64,000 bases of DNA from Nesterenkonia aurantiaca (GCF_004364585.1 NZ_SOAN01000006.1:1-64000); one strand, 5' to 3'; shown: positions 1 through 9,176, numbered from the stretch's first letter. Made by a program: numbers and translations. The notes: a model not told the origin generated them from the letters alone.

Positions 1-38
1 ACACTGGAGTGTGTGGGAGAGTAGGTCGCCGCCGGACA
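1..38 (+). rRNA. 5S rRNA, 3' end only
   Basis: The window opens inside the 3' end of a 5S rRNA. The segment with GGGAGAGTAGG followed by CCGCCGGAC matches the conserved 3' end of actinobacterial 5S rRNA, and a strong terminator hairpin follows about 20 nt later. The rest of the gene, and presumably 23S and 16S rRNA, lie upstream of the window. The exact 3' end is uncertain by a few bases. Confidence 0.85.
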
Positions 39-57
39 CTATTTGGTAGAGAGGGTT

Positions 58-87
58 CAAGCCCGGTCCCTTCGGGGACCGGGCTTG
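58..87 (+). terminator. rRNA operon terminator hairpin
   Basis: A perfect 13-bp stem (CAAGCCCGGTCCC pairing with GGGACCGGGCTTG) closes on a UUCG tetraloop. It lies just after the 5S rRNA end and before tRNA-Pro, so it most likely ends the ribosomal RNA transcript. There is no clear U tract. Confidence 0.8.
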
Positions 88-191
88 ACCTGTATCCAGA
101 GCAATTTCGCCTCTTTTGGTCGGGGGCGCAGTTCCTGGATAGGATGAACTTCTGCGCGGTGGAGGTCAACGGCCTCCGCAACGCAGGACCA

Positions 192-268
<77 letters not shown>

Positions 269-276
269 AAGAGAAA

Positions 277-320
277 TCAGGGCCGTTGACACTACAGAAA
301 TGTAGGGTCAGCGGCCCTGA
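277..320 (+). terminator. terminator after tRNA-Pro
   Basis: TCAGGGCCG at 277-285 pairs with CGGCCCTGA at 312-320, and inner GAC/GTC and ACA/TGT pairs extend the stem to a small loop. It begins 8 nt after the tRNA CCA end. Confidence 0.65.
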
Positions 321-472
321 GTCGTCTCCCCTCAAGTGCAGTCCGGGTCTTGTGTTCCAGGCGGCGGGGTTCCCCGGTCTCTGCCCGGAGCATGCGGGCT
401 CCACTCGGCGTCCGTGCGTTCAACCCCTACCTGACCCCTCGTCCAGAGTCTGCCCATCCCCGCGATATATCC

Positions 473-1165
473 TTGAGTGATACCCAGCAGCATGAGCAGG
501 AGGTCGTCATCGGCTCTGAACTCTCACGCGGTGAGCACCAGGGCACCGACGCCCAGCGCCGCATGCACCTCGCACTGCCCCTGCTCGCGTTCCTGCTGGG
601 GTTCGGCCTGATGCTGCTCATCATGTTGCCCAACCTCTGGGCGCTTCTTGCCGGCACGATGGTCGGGGGTGCCGCCGCCGCGGGCACCTATGGGGCCGTG
701 GTCGGGCGTGCGCAGAGCCGTCTGCGTCTGTCCGAGCGTCTCGATGACGATCGGGAGCGGCTGAACACAGAACTGGCGGAGATCAGTGCCACTGTGCGGA
801 ACCGGTCCGCACAGCTGCCGCCCTCGACCCAGGGGCAGCTGCGGATGATGGTGGTCGGACTTGAAGAGATCGTGGACCACTGGGACTCCCTGTCCCGCTA
901 TCCCGAACACCAGGATGCGGTGAACCGGACCATCCACCGGCACCTCCCGCGCACCCTGGAGCTGTTCCTGGGTCTGCCTGACAGCGAGAAGCCACGCCAT
1001 GCGGCGGAGTTCAAGGCCCAGATCGGCCTGTTGGCCGAGGGGGTTGCCAAGACCCGTGACACTCTGGTCTCTAAGAACCTGCAGGCGCTGCAGACCAATC
1101 GGTGGCTGATCGAGGAGTCCACGACAGATCCGGATGAGAAGCTCTTCCGGGACAACGGCCTGTAG
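473..1165 (+). CDS. membrane-anchored protein of unknown function
   Basis: I do not recognise a named family. A short hydrophilic N-terminus is followed by a strongly hydrophobic stretch of about 50 residues, which would form two membrane helices (LPLLAFLLGFGLMLLIMLP and a second Gly/Ala-rich segment). A hydrophilic, mostly helical domain of about 150 residues follows and would lie in the cytoplasm. The start is unsure: TTG at 473 is assumed because the region upstream reads as the tRNA terminator area, and an in-frame ATG at 563 just before the helices is an alternative. No convincing ribosome binding site separates the two. It is not clearly in an operon; a TetR gene follows after 120 bp. 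Confidence 0.6.
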   Translation: MSDTQQHEQEVVIGSELSRGEHQGTDAQRRMHLALPLLAFLLGFGLMLLIMLPNLWALLAGTMVGGAAAAGTYGAVVGRAQSRLRLSERLDDDRERLNTELAEISATVRNRSAQLPPSTQGQLRMMVVGLEEIVDHWDSLSRYPEHQDAVNRTIHRHLPRTLELFLGLPDSEKPRHAAEFKAQIGLLAEGVAKTRDTLVSKNLQALQTNRWLIEESTTDPDEKLFRDNGL

Positions 1166-1286
1166 CCTCGGCTCGGCCCGGCTCACCGGTCGTGGCGCGT
1201 GCGACTTCCCAGCCCTGACCCCCCGTCCCAGACGCCCCAGCACCGTCGCCCCGATTCTCCCCTGATCCCGTGAGGACCTGACACCC

Positions 1287-1823
1287 TTGGCACTCTCCTT
1301 GGAGCTGATCACCGCGACTGCACGGTCGCTGCTGGTCCAGTACGGTCTCCAGGACGTCTCGATGCGTCGGTTGGCCAAGGAGCTCGACGTCGGCCCTGGG
1401 GCCCTGTACTACCACGTGGCCAGCAAGCAGGAGCTGCTGCGCAGCGTGGCCCACGAGATCCTCTCGCCGCTGCAGCACGAGCCCGGTGATGCACTGGAGC
1501 TGATGCTGCGCTTCCGAGAGCTGGTGCTGCCGCTGCGCGATGTGGGCGATCTGCTCCTGCTGGCCTACGCCTTGGACGAGAATCTCCCACCGGCGCGACT
1601 GCTGCCTGAGCGTCTGATGGCTGAGGGTTGGCCGCAGAGCTCGGCCGAGGAGACCTCTGCGGTGGTGATGCGCTTCGCCCTGGGTGCTGTGGCGACCGAG
1701 CAGAATCAGGCCCTGCTGCAAGGCCCGGCGGCGATGCCCACTCAGGCGCCGGACGCGCGGCAGGCCACGGCGGCAGAACAGATCTACCGCCGTGGCCTGC
1801 AGAAACTGCTGATCAGGGCATGA
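1287..1823 (+). CDS. TetR/AcrR-family transcriptional regulator
   Basis: This 178-residue protein has an N-terminal helix-turn-helix of the TetR type: roughly residues 5-50 carry SMRRLAKELDVGPGALYYHV, the diagnostic recognition-helix pattern. The C-terminal helical ligand domain is diverged, so the effector cannot be inferred. The TTG start at 1287 is supported by GAGGA at 1272-1276. The 3' end overlaps the convergent malate synthase gene by 11 bp, so the two transcripts run into each other with no room for a terminator. Its target is unknown. Confidence 0.85.
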   Translation: MALSLELITATARSLLVQYGLQDVSMRRLAKELDVGPGALYYHVASKQELLRSVAHEILSPLQHEPGDALELMLRFRELVLPLRDVGDLLLLAYALDENLPPARLLPERLMAEGWPQSSAEETSAVVMRFALGAVATEQNQALLQGPAAMPTQAPDARQATAAEQIYRRGLQKLLIRA

Positions 1824-3414
1824 GCTCATAGGCCGGCAGGGTGAGGAAGTCGATGTACTCCTCATCCAGGACCAGCGCGCGCACGATCCCGGCCGCAGGC
1901 TCGAAGAACTTCGAGAAGGTCTCGGCATCCTCGATCTCTCCGCGCAGCCGCTCGATCTCTTCATCGAGCAGCCGGGAGACCAGCTCTGCTGTCACTTTGA
2001 CACCGGTATCGGCGGTGACGGTGCCGTTGTGGATCTGCTGCCAGACCTGAGAGCGTGAGATCTCGGCGGTCGCGGCATCCTCCATCAGGTTATGGATCGC
2101 CACGGCACCATTGCCGGAGAGCCAGATGGCGGTGTAGTAGACCGCGACGTAGAGGTTCATCCGCACCCCCGCCTCGGTCACATCGCCCTCGGCGGCGGCG
2201 ACGTCGAGCAGATCCGCGGAGGAGACGTCCACGTCCTCGCGCTGCCGGCCGAGCTGGTTCGGCTTGTCCTTGAGCACCGCGTCGAACTCCTCACGGCAGA
2301 GATCGACCAGGTCCGGGTGGGCGACCCATGATCCGTCGAACCCGTCGGCAGCTTCTCTCGACTTGTCATCGCGGACCTTCTCGATGGCCTGCGCGGTGAC
2401 CTCGGGTTCACGGCGGTTGGGGATGAACGCCGCCATCCCGCCCATGGCGAAGGCGCCGCGCTTGTGGCAGGTCTTGACCAGCAACTCGGTGTAGGAGCGC
2501 ATGAAGGGCTGGGTCATGGACACCTGCGCGCGGTCTGGCAGCACGAACTGCTCACCCGAGGCCCGGAAATACTTGATCAGCGAGAACAGGTAGTCCCAGC
2601 GTCCGGCGTTGAGCCCGGAGGCGTGGTCGCGCAGCTCATAGAGGATCTCCTCCATGTGGAATGCGGCGGGCAGCGTCTCGATCAGGACCGTGGCGCGGAC
2701 CGTGCCGTGGGGGATCCCGAGCTTCTCCTCGGCGAAGCTGAAGACCTCGTCCCAGAGCCGAGCTTCCTTATAGTGCTCCAGCTTGGGCAGGTAGTAGAAC
2801 GGTCCGCGGCCCTGTTCTGTGAGCGTCTTCGCGTTGTGGAAGAAGTGCAGCCCGAAGTCGACCAGGGCGCCGATGGTGGGAGTTCCGTCGAGCTGGAGAT
2901 GCTTCTCCGGCAGGTGCCAGCCGCGTGGGCGCACCACCACTGTGGGGGTCTCGACATCCTCGCGCAGCCGATACTGCTTGCCCTCGGGGGAGGTGAACTC
3001 CAGGGTCCCCGAGGCGGCGCCGGCGAGGTTGCGCTGTGCATCGATCACGTTGAACCAGTTCGGGGCCAACGCGTCCTCCAGGCAGGCCAACCAGACCTTG
3101 GCGCCGGAGTTCAACGCGTTGATGGCCATCTTGGCCGGGGCCGCCGGGCCGGTGATCTCCACCCGGCGATCCTGCAGCGCGGCGGGGTGCTCCGCGACCG
3201 ACCAGTCGGAGTCCCGCACCTGCGCGGTCTCGGCGGGGAAGTCCACGGTGCCGGAACTCGCGGCGGCCGCCTGGGCGGTGCGCCGATCCTCCAGCAGCTC
3301 GTTCCGGGTGCCGGCGAACCGGGTGTGGAGCTCTTCCAGGAAGGCCAGAGCCTCCTCGGTGAGGATCGCCTCGGTGCCCGGGACCTCGTAGGGGGCGTGG
3401 ATGCTGATGCTCAT
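1813..3414 (-). CDS. aceB: malate synthase A
   Basis: Malate synthase condenses glyoxylate with acetyl-CoA to give malate in the glyoxylate bypass. The 533-residue length is typical of the A isoform. Visible signatures are VVRPRGWHLPEKH (catalytic Arg), the GLNAGRWDYLFSLIKYF signature near the middle, and HNLMEDAATAEISRSQVWQQ carrying the catalytic Asp. The ATG at 3414 has AAAGGAG about 8 bases upstream. Isocitrate lyase is not in the window. A divergent IclR gene starts 110 bp away and is the obvious candidate regulator. Confidence 0.97.
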   Translation of the reverse strand: MSISIHAPYEVPGTEAILTEEALAFLEELHTRFAGTRNELLEDRRTAQAAAASSGTVDFPAETAQVRDSDWSVAEHPAALQDRRVEITGPAAPAKMAINALNSGAKVWLACLEDALAPNWFNVIDAQRNLAGAASGTLEFTSPEGKQYRLREDVETPTVVVRPRGWHLPEKHLQLDGTPTIGALVDFGLHFFHNAKTLTEQGRGPFYYLPKLEHYKEARLWDEVFSFAEEKLGIPHGTVRATVLIETLPAAFHMEEILYELRDHASGLNAGRWDYLFSLIKYFRASGEQFVLPDRAQVSMTQPFMRSYTELLVKTCHKRGAFAMGGMAAFIPNRREPEVTAQAIEKVRDDKSREAADGFDGSWVAHPDLVDLCREEFDAVLKDKPNQLGRQREDVDVSSADLLDVAAAEGDVTEAGVRMNLYVAVYYTAIWLSGNGAVAIHNLMEDAATAEISRSQVWQQIHNGTVTADTGVKVTAELVSRLLDEEIERLRGEIEDAETFSKFFEPAAGIVRALVLDEEYIDFLTLPAYELMP

Positions 3415-3474
3415 GCGCTGCTCCTTTGCAGGGATGACGAACGTGGACGCTGGAGAACCCTGTGAGGCTGAAGA

Positions 3475-3514
3475 CTATGCCTTGGTGCTCTCGCTCACAC
3501 CATTCTTGGCATAG
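3475..3514. promoter_or_regulatory. inverted repeat in the aceB / IclR divergent promoter
   Basis: CTATGCC at 3475-3481 and GGCATAG at 3508-3514 are perfect reverse complements, 26 nt apart. They lie in the 110-bp gap between the aceB start (3414, minus) and the IclR start (3525, plus). The distal arm is only 10 bp from the IclR start codon, so binding there could repress the regulator itself. That IclR binds here is inference. Confidence 0.4.
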
Positions 3515-3524
3515 AGTTCGCATC

Positions 3525-4307
3525 ATGGAAGCCACTGTCCGCGATGCGGACTCTCAGCGGGTGCAGGTGGTGGAACGCGCCTTCAACCTGCTCAACGTGC
3601 TGGCCGGCCTCGGCGGGTGCGCCACGGCCGGGGAGCTCAAGGCCGCGACCGGCCTGGCCGGACCTACGGTGCACCGGCTGCTGCACACCCTCACGGGCCT
3701 TGGGGTGGTGCACCAGCTCAGCGACCGGCGATACGCCCTGGGGGCGAACTTGGTGCCGCTGGGGGAGTCCGCCACCCGACAGCTGGGCGGACCCGCCGTG
3801 CCGCAGATGCAGGCGCTGGTGGCCGAGCTGGGCGAGAGCGTGAACCTGGCGGCCATGGAGTCGGAGATGATCGTCTACATCGGCCAGGTCCCCTCGCCGC
3901 ATACGATGCGGATGTTCACCGAGGTCGGGCGACGGGCGCACCTGCACTCCACCGGCGTCGGCAAGGCGCTGCTGGCCGGAATGGACCCGGCGCGGGTTCG
4001 GGAGATCCTCACCGCCACAGGGATGCCCTCGCTGACCGAGAAGACCCTGACCCGCCCGGAGGCGCTGCTGGAGCAGCTGCCACGGATTGCCGCGCAGGGC
4101 TACGCCCTCGACGACGAGGAGCAGGAGATGGGGGTGCGCTGTCTCGCGGTCGTCGTCCCACACGGACCCTCGCCCATGGGCCTCTCGGTGTCTGGGCCGA
4201 CGGGGCGGATGCATGACGGCTTCGTCCGGCACGCGGTGCCGCTGATGCGCCGCACCGCGGTGGAGATCGGGCGCCGGATGAGCCGGCTCAGCCCTCGCCG
4301 CGGTTGA
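3525..4307 (+). CDS. IclR-family regulator, probably of aceB
   Basis: This 260-residue protein has the two-domain IclR layout. An N-terminal winged helix (GELKAATGLAGPTVHRLLHTL, about residues 35-60) precedes a GAF-like effector domain (EMIVYIGQVPSPHTMRMF; LHSTGVGKALLA). Small molecules such as glyoxylate bind this domain in other IclR proteins. The ATG at 3525 places the start right after the shared promoter; the reading frame stays open upstream but has no better start. The divergent position to malate synthase suggests control of the glyoxylate bypass. The 3' end overlaps the convergent DUF4032 gene by 20 bp. Confidence 0.9.
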   Translation: MEATVRDADSQRVQVVERAFNLLNVLAGLGGCATAGELKAATGLAGPTVHRLLHTLTGLGVVHQLSDRRYALGANLVPLGESATRQLGGPAVPQMQALVAELGESVNLAAMESEMIVYIGQVPSPHTMRMFTEVGRRAHLHSTGVGKALLAGMDPARVREILTATGMPSLTEKTLTRPEALLEQLPRIAAQGYALDDEEQEMGVRCLAVVVPHGPSPMGLSVSGPTGRMHDGFVRHAVPLMRRTAVEIGRRMSRLSPRRG

Positions 4308-5559
4308 GCCGGTCCAGCTGGTCGATGACGTCCCCGGGGGGATCGATCATCAGCGTCGCCTCATCGCGCAGGCCCTTGAGCTCCTCATCGATGAAGGAGG
4401 GAAGAGCCTGCTCCAGACCGATGTCGCGGTGCTCCCGCTCGGAGAGCCGCCAGCGGTGATCGATGAGCTGGTGCATGATCTCCGCGGGTTCGAGCTTATT
4501 GCGCAGCTCCTTGGGAATCTGGGAGATCAGCGGCTGAAAGACCTGCTGGGTCCACATATGGGCCGCCACCGCCTCGTCCCCGTGCGGATCGGTCTGGGCT
4601 CGGTAGGCGTCGATCGCGCCGAGCAGCCGCCGCGCCTGGTTCTCCTGCACGTCGAGTCCGGTGAGGTTCATCAGACGCCGCTGGTGGTGACCGGGGTCGA
4701 CCACCTTGGGGCGCAGCAGCAGCTTGGAGTCCTCACGCACGGTGCGGATGTCGTACTCCTCGACGTCGAAGCCGAGCTCGTTGAGCCGTCGGATCCGCTC
4801 CTCGATGAGCCACTGCTGGTCCGGGTTGAAGGCGGTGTCCCCGGTGAGCTCCTGCCACAGCCCCCGGTAGGCGTCGATGAACTGGTGCGAGGTCGCGATC
4901 GGGTCCACGTCCTCATCCACCATGCCGCCCTCCATGAGGTCCATCAGCTCTCCGGCGATGTTCACCTGGGCCACGTCCAGGTCGTACTCGCGCTGACCGG
5001 TGGAGAGCTTCGGGTGGATCTCACCGGTCTCGGCGTCCACGAGGTAGGCGGCGAAGGCGCCGGCGTCACGCCGGAAGAGCGTGTTGGACAGCGAGACGTC
5101 GCCCCAGTAGAAACCGATCAGGTGCAGCTCCACCATGAGCAGCGCCTGGGCGTGGATCAGCCGCAGCAGCGTCTCCTTGCGCATCATCTGGTTGAACACC
5201 GCACGGTAGGGCAGGGAGAAGCGCAGGTGCCGGGTGACCAGGGCCGGGGAGAGCTCCTCGCCCTCCGGAGTGGTGCGCCCGGTGACCTCTGCCACGGGCT
5301 TCACGCAGGGGGCGCCGAGCTTGCCCAGCTGGCGCAGCATCCGGTACTCATGCCGGGCCGCCCGCTCGGAGGTCTCCTTGACCGCGATCACAGACCCGCC
5401 CAGGTAGGCGAACCGCACGATGTGCCGGGAGATGCCGCGCGGCAGGGCGGCGATGACATCCTCGGGCCATTCCTCCAGCGGGAGGTGCCAGGGCAGATCC
5501 AGGAGCTCCTGAGGGATGGTTCCTGAGGCGGTGAGTCCGAGACCGGGGAGCGTCGTCAT
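4288..5559 (-). CDS. DUF4032 protein with kinase-like fold
   Basis: This 423-residue protein matches actinobacterial DUF4032 proteins: an N-terminal half resembling lipopolysaccharide-type kinases and a C-terminal DUF4032 domain. Kinase-like landmarks are GGSVIAVKET (about residues 54-63, the Lys-containing strand), FYWGDVSLSNTLFRRD (catalytic-loop equivalent with Asp and Asn) and AYLVDAETGE (metal-binding Asp, DFG equivalent). It starts 9 bp after the otsB stop and has a CTAAGGA ribosome binding site within that gap, so it is almost certainly co-transcribed with otsAB. Its substrate is unknown; activity on a sugar or protein linked to trehalose metabolism is inference. Confidence 0.85.
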   Translation of the reverse strand: MTTLPGLGLTASGTIPQELLDLPWHLPLEEWPEDVIAALPRGISRHIVRFAYLGGSVIAVKETSERAARHEYRMLRQLGKLGAPCVKPVAEVTGRTTPEGEELSPALVTRHLRFSLPYRAVFNQMMRKETLLRLIHAQALLMVELHLIGFYWGDVSLSNTLFRRDAGAFAAYLVDAETGEIHPKLSTGQREYDLDVAQVNIAGELMDLMEGGMVDEDVDPIATSHQFIDAYRGLWQELTGDTAFNPDQQWLIEERIRRLNELGFDVEEYDIRTVREDSKLLLRPKVVDPGHHQRRLMNLTGLDVQENQARRLLGAIDAYRAQTDPHGDEAVAAHMWTQQVFQPLISQIPKELRNKLEPAEIMHQLIDHRWRLSEREHRDIGLEQALPSFIDEELKGLRDEATLMIDPPGDVIDQLDRLNRGEG

Positions 5560-5568
5560 GAGCAGTCC

Positions 5569-6378
5569 TTAGGAGGTCGGGCGGGTTTCCGAGCGGGCGG
5601 CGCTGCGCTGCTGCGCGATGAGGTGCAGCACACCGGCGAGATCCTTGGGCTCAGCGATCCGGTGGCCGGCGGCGGTCTCGCCCTCGCCCACCTTGATCCC
5701 GAGATCTTCACCGTGAAGGACCGCGAAGCCGTGTTCATCGGTGACGTCATCACCGGCGAAGAGCACCGCATCCGGGGAGGTGTGCGCGCGCAGATCGGTG
5801 ATCCCCTCGCCCTTGGTGGCCAGGACGACGACGGACTCCAGCACCTTCTTGCCATTCTTCAGATAGGCGCCGTCGATCAGCGACAACGCTGCCCGGCCAT
5901 GTTCGAGGACCCGTTCACCCAGCTCATCTCCCTCGACGTTGCGCACATGCAGCGCGGCGCCGGCGGGCTTGTGCTCCACCCAGGCGCCTGGGGCGTCGGC
6001 GGCCACCTCTTCCAGGGTGGAGATGATCTGTCCGCGAGACATGGTCTCGGTGGTGCTCAGCTCCAGGCCGGGGGCGTCCTCGCCGAGGTCCTTCTCCGCA
6101 CCGTGGGAGCCGATGAGCAGCGCGCCCTGCGGCGGCTGCGCCAGCTCACGCAGCGATTCCAGGGAGCGCCCGGAGACGTAGGCCACGTCGACTCCGTCGA
6201 GGCCTGCCAGGGCGGCGATGGCCGCGGCGTTCTCCGGGACCGGCCGCGCGTCGGCGGCATTCGAGACCAGTTCGGCCACACAGCCGTCGAAGTCCAGGGC
6301 GATCAGAATTTGCCGGTGATCGGCAAAGCGCTCCAGTGCGCGACGCAGGGCCTCATCCATGTCCAGTGACGGCTCCAT
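5569..6378 (-). CDS. otsB: trehalose-6-phosphate phosphatase
   Basis: OtsB removes the phosphate from trehalose 6-phosphate, the second step of the OtsAB route to the compatible solute trehalose. The 269-residue protein is a HAD-family phosphatase: LIALDFDGCVAEL near residue 28 carries the nucleophile Asp and acid/base Asp (Cys replaces the usual Thr after DFDG), and LFAGDDVTDEHGF is the metal-binding motif IV. The ATG at 6378 is chosen because it falls 2 bp after the otsA stop codon, within an obvious operon. Upstream in-frame starts would lie inside otsA. Confidence 0.95.
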   Translation of the reverse strand: MEPSLDMDEALRRALERFADHRQILIALDFDGCVAELVSNAADARPVPENAAAIAALAGLDGVDVAYVSGRSLESLRELAQPPQGALLIGSHGAEKDLGEDAPGLELSTTETMSRGQIISTLEEVAADAPGAWVEHKPAGAALHVRNVEGDELGERVLEHGRAALSLIDGAYLKNGKKVLESVVVLATKGEGITDLRAHTSPDAVLFAGDDVTDEHGFAVLHGEDLGIKVGEGETAAGHRIAEPKDLAGVLHLIAQQRSAARSETRPTS

Positions 6379-6380
6379 GC

Positions 6381-7916
6381 TCAGCCCTTCACGCTCGGGG
6401 AGCCGGTGAGCTCGCCCAGCCGGTCCAGGAAGTCGGTGGCCCAACGGCGGACATCGTGGTGGACCACCTGACGGCGCAGATTCTCCATCCGGGCGCTGGC
6501 GTCGTCACTGTCCATGGTGGTCGCGCGCAGGATGGCGGCCTTGAGCTCGTCCACGTCATGCGGATTGATCAGCAGCGCCTGACGCAGCTGATCGGCGGCG
6601 CCGGTGAACTCCGAGAGCACCAGCACGCCGTCGTCGCCGCGCCGTGCCGCCACGTATTCCTTGGCCACCAGGTTCATGCCGTCGCGCAGAGCGGTCACCA
6701 GCATCACATCGGCCGCCATGTAGAGCGCGACCATCTCCTCGATCGGATAGGAGTGGTGGAGGTAGCGGATGGCCGGGTGTGAGAGCGTGTCGAACTCCCC
6801 GCTGATCCGGCCCACGGTGCGTTCGATCTCCTCCTTGAGCAGCCGGTAGCTCTCCACGCCTTCGCGGGAGGGGCTCGCCACCTGGACCATGCAGACCTGG
6901 CCCACGGTCAGCGAGCCGTTCTGGAGCAGCTCCTCATAGGCCTTCATCCGGTGCCGGATGCCCTTGGTGTAGTCCAGCCGGTCCACTCCGAGCAGCACGG
7001 TCTCCGGGTTGCCCAGCTCCTCCCGGATCTTCTGGGAACGGGCGATGATGTCCTCGCGCTTGGCCAGCGCGGTGATCGTGGCAGTGTCGATGGAGATCGG
7101 GAACTCCTTGGCCTCCACCAGGCGGGCGGCTCCGCTCGGCGGGGCGCTCTTGACCCGCACCGCGGTGCCGCGGTCGGCATCGGCGTTGAAGCCGACCAGC
7201 GGGGAGCCGTGATCCGGGGCCTGGGTCTGCAGCGGCACGTGGATCATCGCGTCCTCCACGTAGTAGCCCATCCGATTGTGCACCGCCCGGCGGAAGTTCG
7301 AGGCGTCGGAGGCGCGCTGGAAGCCGATCAGGTCCGCGCCGAGCAGCCCGCGCAGCACCGAATGGCGCCAGGGCAGCTGCGCGAACAGGCCGGGAGGAGG
7401 GAAAGGGATGTGGTTGAAGAACCCGATGGTCAGATCTGGACGCAGGTCCCGCAGCATCGCAGGCACCAGCTGCAGCTGGTAGTCCTGGACCCAGACGGTG
7501 GCCTGATGGGCGGCGACTTCTGCGGTGTGCTCGGCGAAGCGCTGGTTGACCCGCCGGTAGGCCTCGAACCAGTGCCGGTGGAAGTCCGGACGGGCGATCA
7601 CGTCATGGTAGAGCGGCCAGAGCGTGCCGTTGGAGAACCCCTCGTAATAATCCTCGATGTCATCGCTGCTCAACGGCACCGGGACCAGGTGCATGTCGCC
7701 GTGGTCGAAGGGCTCCAAGACGTCATCGGCGGCGCCGTGCCAACCGACCCAGGCGCCCTCGGAGCTCTCCATCAGGGGGGCGAGTGCTGTGACGAGGCCA
7801 CCGGGGGAGCGTTCCCAGCCGGTGGTCCCGTCCTCGTTCGTGACGTGGTTGACCGCCAGACGGTTGGCCACCACCACAAAGTCATAGCCGTTGCCGTTCT
7901 CGGTATTCTCTGGCAC
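6381..7916 (-). CDS. otsA: alpha,alpha-trehalose-phosphate synthase (UDP-forming)
   Basis: OtsA transfers glucose from UDP-glucose to glucose 6-phosphate to form trehalose 6-phosphate. The 511-residue protein is a GT20 glycosyltransferase. Landmarks are [11 protein letters not shown] and [11 protein letters not shown] at the N-terminus, [25 protein letters not shown] and [20 protein letters not shown] at 7916 is preferred over GTG at 7925 because GAAAGG (7925-7930) sits 8 nt upstream of it. It heads the otsA-otsB-DUF4032 operon. Trehalose as an osmolyte fits the many acidic proteins in the window, but that is inference. Confidence 0.96.
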   Translation of the reverse strand: MPENTENGNGYDFVVVANRLAVNHVTNEDGTTGWERSPGGLVTALAPLMESSEGAWVGWHGAADDVLEPFDHGDMHLVPVPLSSDDIEDYYEGFSNGTLWPLYHDVIARPDFHRHWFEAYRRVNQRFAEHTAEVAAHQATVWVQDYQLQLVPAMLRDLRPDLTIGFFNHIPFPPPGLFAQLPWRHSVLRGLLGADLIGFQRASDASNFRRAVHNRMGYYVEDAMIHVPLQTQAPDHGSPLVGFNADADRGTAVRVKSAPPSGAARLVEAKEFPISIDTATITALAKREDIIARSQKIREELGNPETVLLGVDRLDYTKGIRHRMKAYEELLQNGSLTVGQVCMVQVASPSREGVESYRLLKEEIERTVGRISGEFDTLSHPAIRYLHHSYPIEEMVALYMAADVMLVTALRDGMNLVAKEYVAARRGDDGVLVLSEFTGAADQLRQALLINPHDVDELKAAILRATTMDSDDASARMENLRRQVVHHDVRRWATDFLDRLGELTGSPSVKG

Positions 7917-8126
7917 GTGACACACCTTTCATGCGTAGCTGCAGACACCCCCTGGCGACAGCGATGCCGTCGTCATGAGCCTATACCCTGGCATCGCGCC
8001 CAAGCCTGACCCTGTATCTTGAGCACTGCCGCTCTCGATCACGGCACCATCACGACCACAGCCACACCGCGATCACGGTCTGCGAATCCCACCAGGCGTG
8101 ATCCAGATCAGTCACCGGAGAACACC

Positions 8127-8978
8127 ATGGCTCGCAGCTCAGATTCCACCCGCAGCGCCACCGCGCGCGAACAGGCCCGCAAGATCCAGCAGGAGCAGGA
8201 GCGCAAGCAGAAGCTCACCTCGGTGCTGCTGCGCGTGGGCGTCGTCGTAGTGGCTCTCGCCGTCGTCGTGGGGCTGACCCTCTTCGTGCTCAACCGCGAC
8301 GACTCCGGCGCGGCGCCCAGCGAGGGCCCGGCCCCGGCTGCGGCCAATGAGCAGGGCGGGTTCGTGCTGACCTCTTCCACGGAGCTCGCGGAGGGCGACG
8401 AGCTCGGCCAGATCGATGCCTCCAATGTGGAGGACCCCGAGTCCGAGCTGCCCCCCGGCGTCGCTGAGCGTGAAACAGGTGAGGTGCCGCACATCATCAT
8501 CTACACCGACGCCTTCTGCATCCACTGCGCGAACTTCGAGGCCGAGCACTCCGCGCAGATGAACGAATGGCTCGACGAGGGCCTGGTCACGGTGGAATAC
8601 CGCTCGGTCTCCTACCTGAGCTCCTCCACGAACTACCCGGCCCGTGCGGCCAATGCCTTCGCCTGCATGGCCGAGGAGTCCCCGGAGAGCTACAGCGGCT
8701 ACGTCGGGCAGGTCACCGCGAACCGGGTCAACAACGACGAGATGTCCAACGACCAGCTCACCCAGCTGGCCAGCGAGAGCTTCGACGCCGACCTCGGTGA
8801 GTGCATCGAGGACGGCACCTACCGCGCCTTCGCCAGCTACACCACCCGGCACGCTCAGGCCGCCGGCATCCAGGGGACGCCGAGCGTCTACGTGGACGAG
8901 GTCTCCTGGGCCGACTCCGAGCGCCCGTTCCGCGAACTGGTCGAGGAGCACATCGAGGAATACCAGTCCGAGAGCTGA
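8127..8978 (+). CDS. membrane-anchored DsbA-like thioredoxin-fold protein
   Basis: The 283-residue protein has a Lys/Gln-rich cytoplasmic N-terminus, one membrane helix (VLLRVGVVVVALAVVVGLTLF, about residues 34-54), an acidic Pro/Ala linker, and an extracytoplasmic thioredoxin domain. The redox pair is C131-IH-C134 in DAFCIHCANFEAEH, and GTPSVYVDE near the C-terminus holds the cis-Pro. It probably forms or exchanges disulfides in secreted proteins; a catalytic oxidase role is inferred from the CxxC. The ATG at 8127 follows CCGGAG and is preferred to a TTG at 8019. tRNA-Thr follows after 53 bp. Confidence 0.88.
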   Translation: MARSSDSTRSATAREQARKIQQEQERKQKLTSVLLRVGVVVVALAVVVGLTLFVLNRDDSGAAPSEGPAPAAANEQGGFVLTSSTELAEGDELGQIDASNVEDPESELPPGVAERETGEVPHIIIYTDAFCIHCANFEAEHSAQMNEWLDEGLVTVEYRSVSYLSSSTNYPARAANAFACMAEESPESYSGYVGQVTANRVNNDEMSNDQLTQLASESFDADLGECIEDGTYRAFASYTTRHAQAAGIQGTPSVYVDEVSWADSERPFRELVEEHIEEYQSES

Positions 8979-9031
8979 CGTTGAGGAACTGATACCATCA
9001 GTGACTGGCGCCCCGCCCTGCGGGGTGCCGT

Positions 9032-9104
9032 GCCTCCTTAGCTCAGCTGGTAGAGCAGCTGTCTTGTAAACAGCAGGTCGTCGGTTCGAACCCGGCAGGG
9101 GGCT
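9032..9104 (+). tRNA. tRNA-Thr (anticodon TGT)
   Basis: The acceptor GCCTCCT pairs with AGGGGGC with one G-U pair. The anticodon loop CTTGTAA gives TGT, reading ACA. The T arm is GTCGG-TTCGAAC-CCGGC, and the discriminator is T. CCA is not encoded. A terminator hairpin follows within 10 nt. Confidence 0.95.
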
Positions 9105-9110
9105 CTGAAA

Positions 9111-9157
9111 ACCCCAGAGTGGTATCACCCCAGTGGTGAACCGCTCTGGGGTTCTTT
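9111..9157 (+). terminator. terminator after tRNA-Thr
   Basis: ACCCCAGAG at 9111-9119 pairs with CTCTGGGGT at 9144-9152, with inner TCACC/GGTGA pairing, followed by TCTTT. It separates the tRNA from the MFS gene that starts 20 bp later. Confidence 0.75.
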
Positions 9158-9176
9158 AGTGTTCTATGGAGGATCC

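Noticed and set aside
7925-7925. GTG at 7925 as otsA start
   Set aside because: It overlaps the GAAAGG ribosome binding site; GTG at 7916 has the proper 8-nt spacing.
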